A DNA stretch of 64,000 nt from Streptococcus thermophilus (GTDB lineage Bacteria > Actinomycetota > Actinomycetes > Mycobacteriales > Mycobacteriaceae): positions 1,674,001 through 1,738,000 of the forward strand of contig UYIL01000003.1 of NCBI GenBank assembly GCA_900618065.1, written 5' to 3'. The translations under genes and the position numbers were made by a program. Below are positions 45,688 to 57,988 of the stretch, piece after piece. Position 1 is the first letter of the stretch, and every line of letters begins with the position of its first letter. The notes below the pieces were generated by a model. It did no database searches and was not told the DNA's origin. It saw nothing but the letters and a program-made list of their open reading frames with translations.

Positions 45688-46953
45688 ATGACCACGCTTG
45701 CGATCAACAACGTCCGCCCCTACGGCGAAGACGCGACCAACATCCTCATCCGCGACGGTGTCATCGCGGAGCTGGGGGAGTCCCCGTTTGCCGCCGCCGA
45801 GACGATCGATGCCGGGGGCAATGTGCTGCTGCCGGGGCTCGTCGACATGCATGTGCACCTGCGTGAGCCCGGGCGCGAGGACACCGAGACCATCGCCACC
45901 GGTTCCGACGCGGCCGCCAAGGGCGGATTCACCGCCGTGTTCACCATGGCGAACACCCAGCCGGTCATCGACCAGCCGTTCCTTGCCGAGGCTGTGTGGG
46001 AGAAGGGGCAGACTTACGGCAAGTGCGACGTCTACCCGGTTGGCTCCATCACGCAAGGCTTAGAAGGTAAGCAGCTCACCGAGATCGGGCTGCTCGCGCG
46101 CAACCACGTGCGCATGTTTTCCGACGACGGCCGCTGCGTCAACGACCCGCAGCTGATGCGCCGAGCCATCGAGTACGCGAAGGCGCACGACGTCGTCCTC
46201 GCTCAGCACGCCGAGGACCACCGCATGACCGAGGGCGCCAGCGCGCACGAAGGCGCGAACGCCGCCCGCCTCGGATTGCGCGGCTGGCCGCGTGTGGCCG
46301 AGGAGTCCATTGTCGCGCGCGATCTCATCATGACGCGCGACTACGGCGGCCGCTACCACATCTGCCACGCCTCCACCGAGGGCACCGTGGCGCTACTGCG
46401 CTGGGCCAAGGAGCAGGGGATCGCAGCCACCGCCGAGGTCACCCCGCACCACCTGCTGCTCACCGATACGAAACTTGAGACCTACGACGGCCGGTACCGC
46501 GTCAACCCGCCGCTGCGCGAGGACCGCGACACTATCGCGCTGCGCGATGCGCTTCTCGACGGCACCATCGACGTTGTCGCCACCGACCACGCCCCCCACG
46601 GCTCCGAAGACAAGTGCGTGGAATTCGAGCACGCGAAGCCGGGGATGCTCGGGCTGGAAACGTCGTTAAGCATCGTGGCGCAAGTATTCGTCGAATCGGG
46701 CCTGGCCGATTGGCGCTTCGTCGCTCGCGTCATGAGTGAGCGGCCCGCCGGAATCCTCGGCCTTACCGACCAGGGCCGTCCGATCGCGGCGGGAGAGCCG
46801 GCGAACCTGACGCTCGTCGACCCGGACGCCGGATGGACCGCCCGCGGCGCGGAGATGGCCTCCAAGGCGAACAACACCCCCTACGAGGACATGGACTTCA
46901 ACGCCCGCGTGACCGCCACCATTCTCCGCGGACGCCCGACCTACCAGCGCTAA
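45688..46953 (+). CDS. pyrC: Dihydroorotase
   Basis: A 421-residue class I dihydroorotase cyclising carbamoyl aspartate. Zinc ligands appear in [12 protein letters not shown] (HxH), in VLAQHAEDH and [13 protein letters not shown] (His), and the catalytic Asp in [14 protein letters not shown]. Unlike the catalytically dead PyrC homologues that accompany some pyrB genes, it keeps all these residues. GAGAGGAG precedes the ATG, which abuts the pyrB stop. carA follows after a 33-base gap with AAAGGAGC. Confidence 0.96.
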   Translation: MTTLAINNVRPYGEDATNILIRDGVIAELGESPFAAAETIDAGGNVLLPGLVDMHVHLREPGREDTETIATGSDAAAKGGFTAVFTMANTQPVIDQPFLAEAVWEKGQTYGKCDVYPVGSITQGLEGKQLTEIGLLARNHVRMFSDDGRCVNDPQLMRRAIEYAKAHDVVLAQHAEDHRMTEGASAHEGANAARLGLRGWPRVAEESIVARDLIMTRDYGGRYHICHASTEGTVALLRWAKEQGIAATAEVTPHHLLLTDTKLETYDGRYRVNPPLREDRDTIALRDALLDGTIDVVATDHAPHGSEDKCVEFEHAKPGMLGLETSLSIVAQVFVESGLADWRFVARVMSERPAGILGLTDQGRPIAAGEPANLTLVDPDAGWTARGAEMASKANNTPYEDMDFNARVTATILRGRPTYQR

Positions 46954-46986
46954 CCAGCACCCAAGAGATAAAGGAGCACACACCCC

Positions 46987-48174
46987 ATGAGCACCAACCG
47001 CATCCCGGCCGTGCTGGTCCTCGCCGACGGAAAAACCTTCCACGGTTTCTCCTTCGGCGCCGGCGACGCCGCGAACCCGGTCTTCGGTGAAGCTGTGTTC
47101 ACCACCGCCATGACCGGCTACCAGGAAACCATGACCGACCCGTCCTACCACCGCCAGATCGTCGTGGCGGCCGCACCCCAGATCGGCAACACCGGCTGGA
47201 ACGACGAGGACAACGAATCCCACGACAACCAGATCTGGGTCGCCGGACTGGTTATCCGCGATCTGTCGCGCACCGTGAGCAACTGGCGCGCGCAACGCAG
47301 CCTCGAAGACGAAATGAAGTCCCAGAACATCCCCGGCATCTACGGTGTGGATACCCGCACGCTGGTGCGCCACCTGCGCAACTACGGCTCGATTGCCGCG
47401 GGGATTTTCGTTGGGGAGGAAGCGGGTGCGCCCGTCGATAAGCTTGTCGCGCGCGTGAACGAGCAACCGTCGATGGAAGGCGCCGACCTCGCCGGCGAAG
47501 TCTCCACCGAGGAGACCTACGTGATTCCCGCAGAAGGGGAGAAGCGCTTCACCGTCGTGGCCTACGACATGGGGATTAAGACCGCCACGCCGCGCCACTT
47601 CGCTCAGCGCGGCATCGAGACGATCGTCGTGCCGGCCAACACACCTGTCGAGGAGGTGCTCGGGCACAACCCTGACGGCGTGTTCATCTCTAACGGCCCG
47701 GGCGACCCGGCCACCGCCGACACGATGGTCGACGTTACCCGCGGTGTCATCGAGAGGGGCATTCCGCTGTTCGGCATCTGCTTCGGCAACCAGATCCTCG
47801 GCCGCGCGCTCGGCCTGGAGACCTACAAGCTCAAATTCGGCCACCGCGGCGTGAACATCCCGGTGAAAAACCACGTCACCGGCAAGATCGACATCACCTC
47901 GCAGAACCACGGTTTTGCGTTGGAGCGTCCAAAGGACGCTCATGGCAAAGAGATTGAACCAGGTGGGACGTTCGACACCGACTTCGGCCCCGCCGTGATC
48001 ACCCACACCTGCCTCAACGACGGCGTCGTCGAAGGCGTCGCCCTGGAAACCGGCATGGCCTACTCCGTGCAGTACCACCCCGAATCCGCCGCCGGACCGC
48101 ACGACGCAAACCCGCTTTTTGACCAGTTCATCGGCCTGATGGAGAACCACTCGGCCAATGGGAAGGATGCTTAA
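46987..48174 (+). CDS. carA: Carbamoyl phosphate synthetase small (glutaminase) subunit
   Basis: A 395-residue class I glutamine amidotransferase that feeds ammonia to CarB. The N-terminal domain includes VFTTAMTGYQETMTDPSY. The GATase domain has the nucleophile Cys in FGICFGNQILGRALG, SNGPGDP for the oxyanion region, and the His and Glu of the triad in QYHPESAAGPHD. AAAGGAG lies upstream of the ATG. Its TAA directly abuts the carB ATG. The product serves both the pyrimidine and arginine pathways. Confidence 0.97.
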   Translation: MSTNRIPAVLVLADGKTFHGFSFGAGDAANPVFGEAVFTTAMTGYQETMTDPSYHRQIVVAAAPQIGNTGWNDEDNESHDNQIWVAGLVIRDLSRTVSNWRAQRSLEDEMKSQNIPGIYGVDTRTLVRHLRNYGSIAAGIFVGEEAGAPVDKLVARVNEQPSMEGADLAGEVSTEETYVIPAEGEKRFTVVAYDMGIKTATPRHFAQRGIETIVVPANTPVEEVLGHNPDGVFISNGPGDPATADTMVDVTRGVIERGIPLFGICFGNQILGRALGLETYKLKFGHRGVNIPVKNHVTGKIDITSQNHGFALERPKDAHGKEIEPGGTFDTDFGPAVITHTCLNDGVVEGVALETGMAYSVQYHPESAAGPHDANPLFDQFIGLMENHSANGKDA

Positions 48175-51542
<3,368 letters not shown>

Positions 51543-51543
<1 letters not shown>

Positions 51544-52355
51544 TGGCGCGCGCACCCTTCGGTGAGCGGCTTGCCGCCGCCGGCGATGACCTCGGGCGAC
51601 TCTGTGTCGGTATCGACCCGCATGAATCGCTCTTGGCCGACTGGGGGTTGGCCTGCGACGTCGACGGTTTGCGGGAGTTCTCCCGTCGGTGCGTCGAAGC
51701 GTTTGCGGGCCACGTCGCGCTGATCAAACCGCAAGTCGCCTTCTTTGAGCGTTTCGGTGCGGCGGGGTTTGCTGTGCTGGAGGAAACGCTGGCGTCGATA
51801 CGCGAAAGCGAGAGCTTGAGCTGCGCGGATGCGAAACGCGGCGACATCGGCTCGACGACGGAGGGCTACGCCTACGCTTGGCTCGACGACGCCTCGCCGC
51901 TGCGTGCCGATGCCGTGACGCTCACCCCGTACCTCGGCGTTGGATCGCTCGCGTCAGCGATTGAGATGGCGGGGCGCGAAGGCCGCGGCGTGTTCATCAT
52001 GGCGGCCAACTCGAACCCGGAAGCCGAAGCGCTGCAGTCGCAGACGCTGTCCGGCACCGGCACGACGCTCGCTCAGGCCATGGTCGACGAATGCGCCCGA
52101 TACAACCGCGGTATGCGCATCGGGCACGTTGGGGTCGTGGTGGGTGCGACCGTCGCTAAGCCTCCGGTGCTTGATGCGCTGAATGCTCCGGTGCTCATGC
52201 CCGGCGTCGGCGCGCAGGGCGCAACACTTGACGACGTCACCCGCATCGCCGGCGATAACCTCGGCTTTCCCAACGTTTCCCGTTCAGTTCTCAGCGGCGG
52301 ACCCGACGTGTCTGACCTGCGGAAACGCGCGAAAGCGCTGGTCGGACGGCTCTAA
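51543..52355 (+). CDS. pyrF: Orotidine-5'-phosphate decarboxylase (type 2)
   Basis: A 270-residue decarboxylase making UMP. The catalytic Lys and Asp are in CADAKRGDIGSTTEGYA, the arrangement of the longer type 2 subfamily seen in actinobacteria. The N-terminal block is LCVGIDPHESLLADWGL and the phosphate-binding end includes LMPGVGAQGATLDDV. GTG 51543 shares its first base with the carB stop (TAGTG). It is the last gene of the pyr operon; pyrD and pyrE are not in this window. Confidence 0.95.
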
Positions 52356-52594
52356 GCGCAACCCTAGTTAACAGCTCAACTAAAACTGCTGGTAGGTTAT
52401 AGGCGTTGACGCGGTCACACGGGCTGACATGGCAAAATGCAGTCGTGTCGATCGCGTCAGAAAATACCCAGTGATACACTTGCCCGAAGTCGGCAGATTG
52501 CAACGATGTAATTCGAAGCGTCGGCATCGGACAGGTTCATCCCTGGTCCGTATTCACCAGACCCCAACAGACCCAACAGACATGGAGGAACCCA
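52356..52594 (+). other. Upstream region of mihF
   Basis: A 239-base gap that probably contains the mihF promoter. Candidates are TAGGTT at 52393-52398 and CAAAAT at 52433-52438, neither with a well-spaced -35. A short direct repeat CCAACAGA occurs at about 52563 and 52572. GGAGGAA precedes the mihF GTG. No terminator for the pyr operon is evident. Confidence 0.4.
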
Positions 52595-52915
52595 GTGGCC
52601 CTTCCCGAACTGACCCCGGAACAGCGCCAGGAAGCACTCGCTAAGGCTGCCGAGGCACGCAAGCAGCGCGCCGAGCTCAAGGCATCCCTCAAGCGCGGCG
52701 ACACCGACCTCAAGCAAGTCCTGGACAAGGCTGAGTCCGACGAGATCATCGGCAAGACCAAGGTCTCCGCACTCCTCGAGGCAATGCCGAAGGTGGGCAA
52801 GGTCAAGGCTCGCGAAATCATGGACGAACTCGAGATCGCCCAGACCCGCCGTCTGCGCGGACTCGGTGACCGTCAGCGCCGCGCTCTGCTCGAGCGCTTC
52901 GGTTTCGACGCTTAA
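52595..52915 (+). CDS. mihF: Actinobacterial integration host factor MihF
   Basis: A 106-residue nucleoid-associated protein, unrelated in sequence to proteobacterial IHF. A long charged helix ([20 protein letters not shown]) is followed by a helix-two-turn-helix DNA-binding domain with [20 protein letters not shown] and [23 protein letters not shown] 52595 has GGAGGAA about 6 bases upstream. The order pyrF-mihF-gmk-rpoZ is typical of corynebacteria and mycobacteria. gmk begins 10 bases downstream. Confidence 0.95.
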   Translation: MALPELTPEQRQEALAKAAEARKQRAELKASLKRGDTDLKQVLDKAESDEIIGKTKVSALLEAMPKVGKVKAREIMDELEIAQTRRLRGLGDRQRRALLERFGFDA

Positions 52916-52925
52916 GGCACAGTCC

Positions 52926-53516
52926 GTGGCAAACGTGAACGGGAAGGGTCGGCTGGTTGTTTTGGCTGGCCCTTCCGCCGTCGGTAAGTCGACTATCGTG
53001 CGGCGTCTGCGGGAAGCCGTCGAGGACCTGTACTTCTCCGTCTCCATGACCACCCGTGACCCGCGGCCGGGGGAAGTGGACGGCAAAGACTACTTCTTTG
53101 TCTCCCGCGAGGCATTCCAGGACCGGATTGACTCCGGTGAAATGCTCGAATGGGCCGACATCCACGGCGGCCTGCAACGTTCCGGCACCCCGGCGCAGCC
53201 CGTGCGCGAAGCGCTCGCCGCTGGCCGGCCGGTTCTCGTCGAGGTGGATCTGGAAGGTGCCCGCAATATCAAGGCGATCATGCCCGAGGCAGTCACCGTG
53301 TTTTTGGCGCCCCCGTCATGGGACGTGCTTGTCGAGCGACTCACTGGCCGCGCCACCGAATCCGATGACGTCATCGCACGTCGATTGGAAACGGCCCGCG
53401 CTGAACTCGCCGCACAAGACGAGTTCGACGACGTCATTATCAACAACGACCTGGATGATGCGGTCCGAGAGATCAATGATATTCTCTTGAGCGTCCGCCG
53501 TCCGAACAACGAATAG
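52926..53516 (+). CDS. gmk: Guanylate kinase
   Basis: A 196-residue kinase forming GDP from GMP. The P-loop is [13 protein letters not shown] near the N-terminus; GMP-binding residues are in [19 protein letters not shown] and the lid follows with [18 protein letters not shown] start at GTG 52926 ([17 protein letters not shown]), which gives standard length; the open frame upstream overlaps mihF. rpoZ follows within 10 bases. Confidence 0.96.
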   Translation: MANVNGKGRLVVLAGPSAVGKSTIVRRLREAVEDLYFSVSMTTRDPRPGEVDGKDYFFVSREAFQDRIDSGEMLEWADIHGGLQRSGTPAQPVREALAAGRPVLVEVDLEGARNIKAIMPEAVTVFLAPPSWDVLVERLTGRATESDDVIARRLETARAELAAQDEFDDVIINNDLDDAVREINDILLSVRRPNNE

Positions 53517-53524
53517 GTGTGAGC

Positions 53525-53815
53525 ATGACCAACGACCTAGCTAACGCAGATGTCAACGAGCACGTGTACGACGCGCCCGAAGGCATCACTGCCCCGCCTA
53601 TCGACGAACTGCTGACCAAAGTCTCCTCCAAGTACGCTCTAGTGATTTTCGCCGCTAAACGCGCGCGCCAGATCAACAGCTACTACCAAGAGCAGGACGA
53701 GGGGGTTTTCGAGTTCATCGGCCCGCTGGTCACCCCGCAGCAGGGGGAGAAGCCGCTGTCCATTGCTCTCCGCGAGATCGAAGCCGGTCTGCTGGAGCAC
53801 GAAGAGGGTCAGTAG
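53525..53815 (+). CDS. rpoZ: DNA-directed RNA polymerase omega subunit
   Basis: A 96-residue subunit that assists RNA polymerase assembly. The conserved core is [20 protein letters not shown], split by the actinobacterial pattern, followed by [15 protein letters not shown] and [20 protein letters not shown] 53525 is preferred over the GTG two codons earlier because AGGTG is then 5 bases upstream. A very strong hairpin directly follows, closing the mihF-gmk-rpoZ unit. Confidence 0.94.
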   Translation: MTNDLANADVNEHVYDAPEGITAPPIDELLTKVSSKYALVIFAAKRARQINSYYQEQDEGVFEFIGPLVTPQQGEKPLSIALREIEAGLLEHEEGQ

Positions 53816-53831
53816 AAATGCACGCTTCAAG

Positions 53832-53872
53832 GCGCGAGCTCATCGACGATCACGTCGGAGCTCGCGCTTTTT
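53832..53872 (+). terminator. Strong intrinsic terminator after rpoZ
   Basis: GCGCGAGCTC (53832-53841) pairs perfectly with GAGCTCGCGC (53858-53867). Inside it, CGACG pairs with CGTCG around a four-base loop ATCA, giving 15 base pairs with a two-base bulge. TTTTT follows. It ends the operon 17 bases after the rpoZ stop. Confidence 0.9.
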
Positions 53873-53944
53873 CCATTTCACCCGTTTACCGGCGCGCCAG
53901 AACGCCCGCCGGACGGCCGGCGGGCCGGGTAATGAGGCTTGTAC

Positions 53945-55081
53945 TTAGCTAGCGATTGGTGGTTCGGATCGCTGGCTTGATCTTGTGGCGTCATCGAAAA
54001 GGGTGGTCATTGCTCCATATGGGTGACGTTTGTTGACACGTTGGTGGCCTTGTGGTGAAACCCAGGTGGGCCGCCCGCTGTTGATGGCGATGCGCCCGCG
54101 TTTGTGTATGTGGGCATCGTCGTCGTTGACACGATTGTGGTAGCTGCAAACAACCGTGAGGTTGTTCATGTTGGTGGGCCCGCCGTTCTTCCACGGGTCA
54201 ACATGGTGAATCTCACAGTGGTCGGCGGGCATCCGGCAATCCGGGCTCGCGCAGATGGGTTGCGTCGCCTTGGCGAGGGTGCGTTGTTTCGCACTGGCGA
54301 AACGGCGGCTGCGGTAGAGGTTGACTGGCCCCTCCGTAGGGTGGAAGAGAGCTGCCTCGAGGCCGTGCTCCCCATTGGCAAAGTACGAAGTGAGGAAGTC
54401 TGCTCCGGTGATGGTTGTGCCGTCGGAAAGCCCGAGCGTGATTTCGTCGCCGTCGCCCGCGATAATGCGCGACAGCTGCGGCGCAGGCACGAGAATCAAC
54501 GGCCGGGGCGCGGCTTGGGCAATGCCCGCGCCGCTGCGCATGAGCTCCTCGAATGCGGCGGCCATCTGTGGGCCGGCGGGGTGGTCGGCGTTGAGATCTG
54601 CTCGCAGCGCGGCTTCTAAGTCAGCCATGACGTGCTCGCAGGCGGTGATGACCGCGGTGCGCAGCCCGTTGGATGAGGCACCAACGCTCACGGATTTGCT
54701 CGGGTTGCGCTTCCTCGCTGGAACGATGCTTTTGGCGAGGCGGCTGAGCGCCTGGCATGTCGAAACGCCAGACGACGCCCGCAGCAACCTTTTCCTATAC
54801 TCCCCGCGTCGCTCGTCCGACTCGAGATGGCTGATGCAGCGCTCAATCACGGCGAGCATGTCGAGGCTTATCCCGGCCTCGCGGGCTGCCGTGGCCGCGT
54901 CCTGTTGATCACGGGCTGCCCGAGTCGAGCGCGTGGGCCCGAAGTACGCGCTGTGAACGAGTTGCCATTCGGCCACGCGCGCAGGGGATAGGCCTGCTGC
55001 GATAGCGGCCGACCGGTCGAAGCCTGACAGGGCATCCAACGGCGCATCGGAGAGAGCACGCAGGAGAGAAATGAAGTTCAT
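53945..55081 (-). CDS. HNH endonuclease domain protein (DUF222-like N-terminus)
   Basis: A 378-residue protein. The C-terminal HNH module is complete: ICASPDCRMP, HCEIHHVDPWKNGG, MNNLTVVCSYHNR, with two Cys pairs for structural zinc and the catalytic His. The N-terminal 230 residues are helical and resemble the DUF222 or 13E12-type part found in many multicopy actinobacterial HNH proteins. Such genes are often scattered through genomes and linked to mobile elements, but no transposase or repeat was seen here. It is transcribed toward the rpoZ terminator and occupies the insert that separates rpoZ from coaBC. Confidence 0.8.
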   Translation of the reverse strand: MNFISLLRALSDAPLDALSGFDRSAAIAAGLSPARVAEWQLVHSAYFGPTRSTRAARDQQDAATAAREAGISLDMLAVIERCISHLESDERRGEYRKRLLRASSGVSTCQALSRLAKSIVPARKRNPSKSVSVGASSNGLRTAVITACEHVMADLEAALRADLNADHPAGPQMAAAFEELMRSGAGIAQAAPRPLILVPAPQLSRIIAGDGDEITLGLSDGTTITGADFLTSYFANGEHGLEAALFHPTEGPVNLYRSRRFASAKQRTLAKATQPICASPDCRMPADHCEIHHVDPWKNGGPTNMNNLTVVCSYHNRVNDDDAHIHKRGRIAINSGRPTWVSPQGHQRVNKRHPYGAMTTLFDDATRSSQRSEPPIAS

Positions 55082-55501
55082 ATTTCTCAGGCTAACGAGG
55101 CCTCAACAGCCGGTAAAGCGCTCTTTGCGCACTGCAGTGTGCAAAGCAGGCGAAGTACTGGTTTGCGTATCGTCAGTGCGTTGCGTTGGCATAGAAGTGC
55201 CGTTGACATGCGGAAACGGCGCGGCTAGAACTTTGCCACCCTAATTTGGGGGTGGGTGGGTTTTCGCTAAAATTCAGGGAGTTTTCTGTGTGGCGACACG
55301 CGCTCCCACCAGCAATTAGATAATAGTTGCCTGAGCAAGTAAAGCAATATGTTTTGCGCTTCCGGTCGCGTATCCAGCAACAACGGATAAGATCAGTTTC
55401 ACCACCGAGGTTAGGTCTAGGGGTCTGAACACCTGGGTGGTAGCCGGCCAGAGATAGCACTAACCGACGATGATCCGCCGCGCTAGGAAAGGACGGGGGA
55501 A
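55082..55501. other. Intergenic region upstream of the lipoprotein/PPE-like pair
   Basis: A 420-base gap with lower GC than most of the window, especially 55240-55400. It holds AT-rich stretches, a TTGC-CTGA-GCAA mini hairpin near 55327 and TAAGAT (55388-55393), a possible -10 for the downstream lipoprotein gene. AAAGGAC lies before the GTG at 55502. A minus-strand frame at 55173-55460 shows no family features and is not called. Confidence 0.6.
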
Positions 55502-56125
55502 GTGAGAGATCGGGGGTTCTCCATCGTCATTGGGGTTATGTTGGCGCTGACTCTGGCGGGCTGCGGTTTGGAGGTTCAGAACTTGGGCAAACCAGCTCAA
55601 GGAGACTACCGGACCGAGGGCGGTTTACCGGCCACAGGGGAACCGGAAGTGGAACGCGCAGCGTTCCACTTCCGGAGCGGAACTCTTGAGCTAGGGGACT
55701 TCGTTTACGAAGACATCAAAGATAACCTCTTTGACCCCTGCCAAGAGATCTCCGCTGAAGAATTTGCACAAATCGGGTTCAAATCAACGGGGCACAGACG
55801 GTACGTTGCCGATACGGGGGTAATCGGTTGCGGGCTCACCGGAGGTAACGTCAACTTGGGCTATGGAGTAGCTACTTCCCCGGGAAATAAAGAAGCGGTG
55901 AAGGACCAAGGTTTATTGCTGAAGGAGGAGGTGTCGGAAGTCATTCCGGGTGCTTTCTTGGCTCGAGGTCGAGAAGAATCGATCTACGAGGGCTGTGTCG
56001 CTGCAGTTGACACTGCGCGTGGGCAATTCGGAGTAACAGTCGTTGAAGGTTTCGTGGAGGAACCGTTCGATGGATTGTGCAGGTCAGCGATTCAGATTCT
56101 TGAAGATCTTTACGAGATTCATTGA
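55502..56125 (+). CDS. Lipoprotein resembling the DUF3558 family
   Basis: A 207-residue exported lipoprotein. The signal peptide MRDRGFSIVIGVMLALTL ends in lipobox LAGC with Cys 21. The mature part has the DUF3558-like pattern NLFDPCQEISAEEFAQIGF followed by a second Cys in TGVIGCGL, then two more Cys in YEGCVAAV and GLCRSAI, so two disulfides are possible. DUF3558 lipoproteins occur in mycolic-acid bacteria and their role is not established. The gene is followed 20 bases later by the PPE-like gene; the two probably form one unit. Codon use seems less GC-biased than in neighbours. Confidence 0.6.
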   Translation: MRDRGFSIVIGVMLALTLAGCGLEVQNLGKPAQGDYRTEGGLPATGEPEVERAAFHFRSGTLELGDFVYEDIKDNLFDPCQEISAEEFAQIGFKSTGHRRYVADTGVIGCGLTGGNVNLGYGVATSPGNKEAVKDQGLLLKEEVSEVIPGAFLARGREESIYEGCVAAVDTARGQFGVTVVEGFVEEPFDGLCRSAIQILEDLYEIH

Positions 56126-56145
56126 CAATTTAGCGGGGGATTTTG

Positions 56146-57891
56146 ATGAACGTGTTGGTGGATATTGACTCTATAGAAAATGCCGCATCCATACTTAGAA
56201 GCGCTGGGCAAACGCTTTTAGGCGGAGGTACGGCGGTAGCTCGAGCGGGGGCGGGTACTTACTCGCAAGTCTCGGGGCTTGACCATGCGGGGTCTATGCA
56301 CGCGGATATCAGTTCCATCAATGAGCCGGAGGCTACGAAGGCCTTGGCTGAACTCCTTCAGAATGCTGCGGACATATTGCAGTTCAACTCTGCCGCATTC
56401 CAGGACATGGACATGCTGAACGCCGTCGGATTCGACAAGGTCGATGGTGGCGCTGCGCATGCACAGACGCAGGGAAACATCGATTCGCTCACCGTTGCTA
56501 AGCCGACTACGTGCCTGTTCGTTTGTCTGACCCCTTCTGCTGGACGTCCCTTGAGCCTAGAGACTCTATTTAGCCAGCTCATCGCAACCGACATTGGTTC
56601 GATGACGGGAATCTCTGAGAACTGGCTCAGTACAGCCACGTCCGTTGAGGAAGCTGTGAGCGCTATTCCGCAAGCGCTCAGCCTACTGGCCTCGTCTGCG
56701 GAGACACCCGCAATCCAACGCGCTATGACTCATCTCAGCTCGGTGCAAACTGCAGGCAGCGGGTACGCGACTAACGCCGGGATTTTGGCTGCGCATACTG
56801 CAGACCTTGTTCTTGTGACGGAATCCAATGCAGTTCAAACGGCGGCGGCGTTAGCGGTGAAGAGGGCTTCAGGAAGCCCAGCCCTAGCGAAGGTGTACGA
56901 GGACACCTTTCTTGAAACGTTCTCACCGAAATTAACGGCCGAATTGGTGCCGGTGACACCGGGTTTTTCACAGCTGTTGCCATCTTTGGATTCTCCTAGC
57001 GGCGGCGCTTCCGGAGTAACGGCACCGGACGTTCAGGCCGGTCGTGCTTTCGAGTCGATTCCGCTGCCTAAGGTGATGCAGGACGCGTTTGCGGACGCCG
57101 GCTACGGTGAGCTTGCCCGTGCTACGACACCAGCCGAGGTCATTTCTCAAGTCGGCCGCCCCAACCCCGACATGCTGCAATCTATCGCCGCAGGTGCGAC
57201 CCCAACCCAAGCGGCTAGCGCGGCCGCTCCGTCACTTCCACCACTGCCGGCGGGTGCTGGGGCCTCCTTGCCCGGCAGCATGGCCGCGCCTGCCGGCGCC
57301 GGGATGACCGGCGGTGGCACGGGCTTGGCTGTTGCACCAATGGGGAATGCGGGACGCGCCGGCACTGGGCCAGTGGGTGCCGCGGCAGGTTTAGGCGGCG
57401 GACCGTTTGCTGGCACTAGGGCCGGTTTAGGAGCTGGTGCCGGCTCAGCGCGCGCGACGGGTGCGCTTGGCCGCATGGGTGCCGGAGGCGTCGGCGCTGG
57501 TGGCTTCGGAGCCGGAGCAGGCGCTGGAGGGCTTGGAGCCGGATCGGGTGCGGGTTCGGGAGGTTTCGGCGCAGGTGCTGGTGCCGGTGCGGGCGGTTTC
57601 GGACCCGGTATGGGCGCTGGCTCGGGTGCTGGGGCAGGCGCGGGTGTCGGCGGCGCTGGATCGAACACCTTCATTGGCGGTCAGGGCAACCAGGCAGCGC
57701 GTGGGGGCGCGGCAGGCGTGCCGGCGGGTTACGGCGGCGGCGCGCACCGCGGCCAGAAGGGCAAGAAAGGCAAGGTGCAGGCGGTCACGTCCGCGGTCGA
57801 GCGCGAAGGCAACCTCAAGGCGCTGCTCGGTGAGGCCCCTGAGGTTGTGCCCGGTGTGATCGGCGCATGGGTGCGTGAACCGCGCCGGTAG
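56146..57891 (+). CDS. PPE-like/WXG-like N-terminus with Gly/Ala-rich C-terminus, candidate secreted protein
   Basis: A 581-residue protein with no signal peptide and no transmembrane segment. Residues 1-100 are helical with a hairpin-like pattern (IDSIENAASILRSAGQTLL, then EATKALAELLQNAADILQF). FQDMD at 85-89 resembles the YxxxD/E signal of type VII substrates, with Phe in place of Tyr. Residues about 350-540 are extremely rich in Gly and Ala (GAGAGAGGFGPGMGAGSGAG). The last 45 residues are different and look conserved-like: KKGKVQAVTSAVEREGNLKA, then LLGEAPEVVPGVIGAWVREP. A GGGGGA site lies before ATG 56146. The type VII link is inference; function unknown. Confidence 0.65.
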   Translation: MNVLVDIDSIENAASILRSAGQTLLGGGTAVARAGAGTYSQVSGLDHAGSMHADISSINEPEATKALAELLQNAADILQFNSAAFQDMDMLNAVGFDKVDGGAAHAQTQGNIDSLTVAKPTTCLFVCLTPSAGRPLSLETLFSQLIATDIGSMTGISENWLSTATSVEEAVSAIPQALSLLASSAETPAIQRAMTHLSSVQTAGSGYATNAGILAAHTADLVLVTESNAVQTAAALAVKRASGSPALAKVYEDTFLETFSPKLTAELVPVTPGFSQLLPSLDSPSGGASGVTAPDVQAGRAFESIPLPKVMQDAFADAGYGELARATTPAEVISQVGRPNPDMLQSIAAGATPTQAASAAAPSLPPLPAGAGASLPGSMAAPAGAGMTGGGTGLAVAPMGNAGRAGTGPVGAAAGLGGGPFAGTRAGLGAGAGSARATGALGRMGAGGVGAGGFGAGAGAGGLGAGSGAGSGGFGAGAGAGAGGFGPGMGAGSGAGAGAGVGGAGSNTFIGGQGNQAARGGAAGVPAGYGGGAHRGQKGKKGKVQAVTSAVEREGNLKALLGEAPEVVPGVIGAWVREPRR

Positions 57892-57973
57892 CTTTCGGGC
57901 TTTGGGGTTCCGAGCCGAGCCAGGCAGGGCCCGGCAGTGCCCGAGGAGCGTCCGGATTACGGCCGCTTGCAGG

Positions 57974-57988
57974 TAAGCTCGGACCACA
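57974..57988 (+). promoter_or_regulatory. -10 element for a probably leaderless coaBC transcript
   Basis: TAAGCT at 57974-57979 lies 8 bases before the coaBC ATG at 57988, and no Shine-Dalgarno is present between. This also supports choosing ATG 57988 over the upstream in-frame GTG at 57937. Confidence 0.5.

Noticed and set aside
55173..55460. A 95-codon minus-strand frame upstream of the lipoprotein gene
   Set aside because: Cys/Ser/Tyr-rich with no ribosome site or domain; it covers the probable promoter region of the lipoprotein gene.
57147..57674. Pro/Ala-rich minus-strand frame opposite the Gly-rich repeats
   Set aside because: Complement of Gly/Ala codons reads as Pro/Ala; it starts inside the repeat and has no ribosome site.
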